Part shown: piece by piece, positions 60,529 through 64,000 of the stretch | How the letters are laid out: each line of letters opens with the position of its first letter | Numbering within the stretch: position 1 is the first letter of the stretch | Assembly: GCA_025024175.1 (NCBI GenBank) | Contig: QCXZ01000138.1 | Span: 3,038,002-3,102,001 of the forward strand | DNA from: Rhyzopertha dominica | Lineage: Eukaryota; Arthropoda; Insecta; Coleoptera; Bostrichidae | Direction: 5' to 3' | DNA length: 64,000 nt | Notes under the pieces: generated by a model | Database searches by the model: none | Seen by the model: the letters and a program-made list of their open reading frames with translations, nothing else | Told to the model about the DNA's origin: nothing | Position numbers and translations under genes: made by a program

Positions 60529-61939
60529 CAGGATGTTTCACGAATGACAGTGACCCTGACGAAATTAAAAATGCAACTCAAAATACATTCTAATAGCCAA
60601 TGTGGTTATTTTACATAATGGTATTATTTTAAAAATAAATTGGGAATCCATGACGGCTATGCGCTATGGTTCCTATCACTGTATTTATTAAAAGTCAAAA
60701 TGTATTCAAATGATGAAAAAACAGATATGATTTTGATTTATGGTGAATGCAAGAAAAATGCTCCCGCTGCTGCCCGTTTATACAGACAACGTTTTCCAAA
60801 CAGAAGAGCTCCTGCCGATAACATCTTCAACTTTAAGGACAAAGTGGCCAACACCGAAAAAGTCAAGAGAAAGAACAGCAACAGGCCCTGACAATGAAAT
60901 TAGAGTATTGGAAATGATTGACGAAAATCCTCATATTAGTCAAAGGGTAGTCTCAAGAGCAACCAGTATTAGTCGGTCTTCAGTACACCGAATAATTAAA
61001 GGCAATCAATTTCAGCCGTATCACTTGCAATTGGTTCAGGCCTTAAAGTAGCCAGATTATCCTAAAAGATTGGTTTTGTAACTTTTTTTGGGAACAACAA
61101 AATTTGTATGTGAGATTTTATGACAACATTTCTCAGATGAAGCAAGATTTTCTAATAATTGTGAAGTTAACAAACATAACATGCATTATTATGCGCAAGA
61201 AAATCCACGTTGGATTCGAGAAGGGCATTTTCAAACTATCTACTCGACGAATGTCTGGGGCGGAATATTGGGGAATCAAGTTGTCGGGCCTTATTTTTTT
61301 CGCGATGGTTTAAACGACAATACTTATCTAATTTTTTTAAGAAACATTTTACCGGTACATCTCCAAAATGTAAATTTACAAGTAAGTCAAGATCTATGGT
61401 TCCAACAAGATGGAGAACCTGCGCATTATCATAGAATAGTGCGAAATCATCTCGATTTTGTTTTGCCTAACAGATGGATAGAAAGAGGTTCAATTAATCA
61501 TTGTCCACCGAGAAGCCCTTGGATTTTTTTGTGGGGAATGATAAAAGAGCAAGTATACCAAACACCATTTGAAAGTATAGAACATTTAGAGAATAAAATA
61601 CGTGATGCACGTAGATCCATCACTCCAGAAATTTTAATGCATGTTAAAAGATCGTTTTGGGCACGAATTCAAGCTTGTGAAGCAGCGGAGGGCGACATTT
61701 TGAGCATTTATTACATTAATTTTATTAAATAACATTCTTTAAAAATAAAATTTGTTTTACAATACCGAATTTACTTAAAGCAGATGATTGAAGTTTATGT
61801 CAAAATTTACAAATTTATACAGCTNTCTACGTTTTATATTTTTTAAGACGATGAACAATTATCAATGTTACCTCTNCAAATGTATTTTGGGTTGCATNTT
61901 TAATTTCGTCAGGATCATTATCATTCGTGAAACAGCCTG
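60529..61939 (+). mobile_element. Tc1/mariner-superfamily DNA transposon with both termini
   Basis: The 5' end begins CAGGATGTTTCACGAATGA and the complement of the 3' end begins CAGGCTGTTTCACGAATGA. The terminal inverted repeats extend about 64 bp with a few differences (60529-60592 and about 61876-61939). TA flanks both ends (60527-60528, 61940-61941). The 1,411-bp element encloses one transposase pseudogene in the same orientation. Long inverted repeats and complete ends mark it as the best-preserved transposon in the window. Three ambiguous bases (61825, 61876, 61898) lie in or next to its 3' terminus. Confidence 0.93.
60700..61732 (+). pseudogene. Transposase of the 60.5-kb element, DUF4817 plus DDE type, disabled
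   Basis: ATG 60700 starts a DUF4817-type leader (MYSNDEKTDMILIYGE, ARLYRQRFPNRRAP). A frame change near 60885 leads to a second HTH (NEIRVLEMIDENPHISQRVV, SRSSVHRIIKGNQFQPYHLQ). Stops at 61049, 61079 and 61121 interrupt the linker. The DDE domain then runs open to 61730-61732: FSDEARF with the first Asp at 61136-61138, NKHNMHYYAQENPRWIREG, NVWGGILGNQVVGPYFF, and WFQQDGEPAHYH with the second Asp at 61409-61411. The third block reads PRSPWIFLWGMIKEQVY where relatives have RSPDLTPLDFFLWG: an in-frame loss of five residues that removes the third catalytic acid. C-terminal LMHVKRSFWARIQACEAAEG is normal. This copy could not catalyse its own transposition. Confidence 0.88.
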
Positions 61940-61941
61940 TA

Positions 61942-62579
61942 TACGTTGTTCGTTAGTATTCGAAAATTAGTGCTACACGATTTTATAAAAATTTAAACAC
62001 CCGTTCTTACTGTTAAGTTTTGTTTTTTTAAGTTTAGTTTAGTTTAAGCTTTTTAACTTGGTTTCTGATGGTGCATAAGGCATGATCACATATTTCCCGT
62101 TCGAGCTGGAACACGCTAAACAACAAAAGAAATTCAGTTTTGCTGATCAGTAAGCCCGAGAGTGCTAGTTCACTCTCTTATTGATTTAAAATGATCTTTA
62201 TAAATTCGTCCTAAGTATACAAAGTATAGATACTTAACACAAACATACAAATTGAAGAGAGTACCTATTTAGTACCACTATACTAAGAGAAAAGAATAGT
62301 AACGCAATCTGGTGTGACCACCCCGAAGTATGACATGAGCTGTACCAGCAACTTGACCGCCACAAAGAAAAAAAAAGTCCAGCGAATTGTCATATTTAAA
62401 ACAGGTAACATCTGACTTGGTTTTCGATGATAATCAGAGTCCCGAGCAGCTTTTCTCTTACTACAATGAAGCTGGGTAGTAGAGCATATTATATTTACAA
62501 CAAATACCTTGCAGTCGTCACCTCCATTCGCTCCAAAAGTCTGTTTATTATTATAGAAGTACGCGCGTTATCGCTAGGC
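61942..62579. other. Unassigned DNA
   Basis: AT-rich, becoming GC-richer towards 62560. Nothing recognised. Confidence 0.3.
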
Positions 62580-62641
62580 TTATATAAAAACAATGAGCGA
62601 CAGCAGACGGAGCGGCGCGCGGGTGATTGCATCAAGTGAGT
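62580..62641 (+). promoter_or_regulatory. Candidate TATA promoter with short first exon and splice donor
   Basis: TTATATAAAAA at 62579-62590 is followed after about 25-30 bp by a GC-rich segment (CAGACGGAGCGGCGCGCGGG) and then CAA|GTGAGT at 62634-62641, a perfect 5' splice donor. The layout fits a focused core promoter with a short untranslated first exon leading into the downstream CpG-rich sequence. An ATG at 62593 lies too close to the TATA box to be in the transcript. No acceptor or coding exon could be identified before the window ends. Confidence 0.3.
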
Positions 62642-64000
62642 CCCGCCATCGACGTGAGCAATGCGCAAGAATTTATTTTGGCGCTCGTTAATTTTTTTGC
62701 AATAAGAGATGATAAAGATTTGCTATGAAGGGTAACCAGTCCTTTCACTTTCTATACCCAATATATTGCAGTTATATTTCGTGAATTACAGTCGATCGAC
62801 CTCAAAGACATGACTGAATTACTGGATCCATAATCTGTATCAAAATTGATGCATTCGACTCGGTAGGGTTGAACCTCTTCATATTATACCACCTTCCCAG
62901 TGCGTCATGGCTACTGAAACTTGAGCGAAGTAGGTATGGAAATGCGCGTGTCGTCAGTAAAATATCTTCCTAATGAGTTCCAGCGCTGCTTTCAAAGCTT
63001 GTCAAAGCAAGCAGAGGGTGCAAATGGCGGATTACAGTCGGTCCACGGCCCGCTCACAACCGGAATGACATGGACCAGACAAACAACAAATTAAATTCTG
63101 TTTGTCCAGCAGATGGTGACGGTGCTCGGGTAGGCGTCAGTACGCATGCGACGCCGACGATAATTGAAACAGTATCCTATTCAAACAAGCAGACGAAGAT
63201 TTTAATTTAGAAGCTGCGCAGCTTTTTAAATTGATATACGGTCGGCCGTGCCTCGCTAGGTATACCCGATTATTTTATCCAATTACGTGGACTATCGAAT
63301 GAGATACTGCGATATCCGAGTGACTCCGGAATACGGCAGCTGTGCATTGCGAATCAACCACCGTCGTTTGCTAATAGGATGAGTATCCAGCTTCTGTTGA
63401 GTATGCCGGGAGTTTCATTAAAATTTTCGAGCGCAGGAGTGCAGAAAAATCACGGGCCGCAGCATCGCAGCGTGCGGGGTAGCGTTCGCTGTTACGTGAT
63501 ACGTGTTATTAGAGGGCCAAGGAGGGTTTACTGTAACATATTACCGCCAAACGTAAATTAGAGGGATGTTTTGTTGGCCAGGCTGGCTTTTGGCGGTTCT
63601 AACTGAAGTTAAAAGTGCNTGTTCGNTGGAAGAGGTTACGGTCCCCGTATATTCCCTCTACAATTTTGCTTTTTTTGACTTTTGCAGCGCCATTGAAATC
63701 TACGATAATTCCTACAAATATTCAAAGCTTTATAAGCTAATAGAAGTAATGCTTTTACTAGTTCATTTACAAGGTAAGATAAAAGTAGAATGTCAAATAA
63801 CGATTTAAAAGAAATTAAGGTTGCAATGCCAGGAAAACGCGCGGAGCACTATTTTATCTGCCTATATCAGCATCTGACAAAAAAAATTCATCTAATTAAT
63901 CTTTTACAGCTGTTGACACTGTACTAGAACTACATACAAATAGTTATTTCAGGACAATAAGACCCTAATGTTTCTCTTCCATAACATACTAAAGCACTGA
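62642..64000. other. CpG-richer noncoding stretch at the window end
   Basis: This long GC- and CpG-richer stretch (especially 62900-63560) has no recognisable exon. If the promoter at 62580 is real this would be the start of its first intron. Ambiguous bases are at 63619 and 63626. Confidence 0.35.

Noticed and set aside
1..64000. CRISPR arrays, bacterial operons, rRNA or tRNA genes
   Set aside because: No regularly spaced direct repeats, no ribosome-binding-site organisation and no cloverleaf could be found; the content is eukaryotic.

Overview
This window reads as nuclear DNA from an arthropod, most likely an insect. It is AT-rich, has no long open reading frame and no operons, and is full of decayed eukaryotic transposons: IS630/Tc1/mariner relatives, a Penelope-like element with a GIY-YIG nuclease, a Crypton-type tyrosine recombinase, RTE-like and Jockey/CR1/I-like LINEs, and Ty3/Gypsy fragments. 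The species cannot be fixed from the sequence. No intact conserved host gene was recognised, so it is probably intergenic or deep inside a large intron. Longer AT-rich stretches carrying transposon fossils alternate with shorter CpG- and GC-richer islands (about 0.3-1 kb) that encode nothing recognisable. Layout: 1.5-1.8 kb, Gypsy reverse transcriptase fossil (-). 3.8-4.4 kb, first copy of a TA-flanked MITE. 6.2-7.3 kb, RTE-like LINE fossil. 9.0 kb, TATA-box mini-ORF. 10.07 kb, near-perfect hairpin. 10.7-11.1 kb, internally deleted transposase. 12.3-13.3 kb, Crypton-like recombinase fossil. 19.2 kb, transposase-type zinc finger. 22.5-23.0 kb, transposase fossil (-). 26.4-27.4 kb, diverged inverted repeat. 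27.9-28.7 kb, mariner and Tc1 pieces. 29.2-29.6 kb, possible terminal exon (-). 29.9-31.2 kb, 5'-truncated Penelope-like element with a hammerhead-like 3' motif and a 13-bp target duplication. 36.3-36.9 kb, TATA promoter candidate and transposase fossil. 38.1-38.6 kb, 40-bp tandem repeat and Gypsy fragment. 42.7-43.0 and 57.8-58.2 kb, two copies of a foldback repeat that carries a hammerhead ribozyme. 43.5 kb, mariner fossil. 44.1 kb, another hammerhead-like motif (-). 48.9 kb, mariner start. 49.2-51.2 kb, two more MITE copies. 51.5 kb, RTE fossil. 54.7 and 58.3-59.3 kb, LINE RT fossils (-). 60.5-61.9 kb, the best-preserved DNA transposon, with both inverted termini. 62.6 kb, promoter candidate with a splice donor. 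The most interesting signal is RNA-based. Two copies of one dispersed repeat keep a complete type I hammerhead core, with stems I, II and III pairing and several compensatory differences between the copies. Each core is preceded by a 60-70-bp inverted repeat. Two further hammerhead-like motifs, one of them in a clearly Penelope-like element, have altered cores or stems. The window therefore holds at least two separate ribozyme-bearing repeat families.
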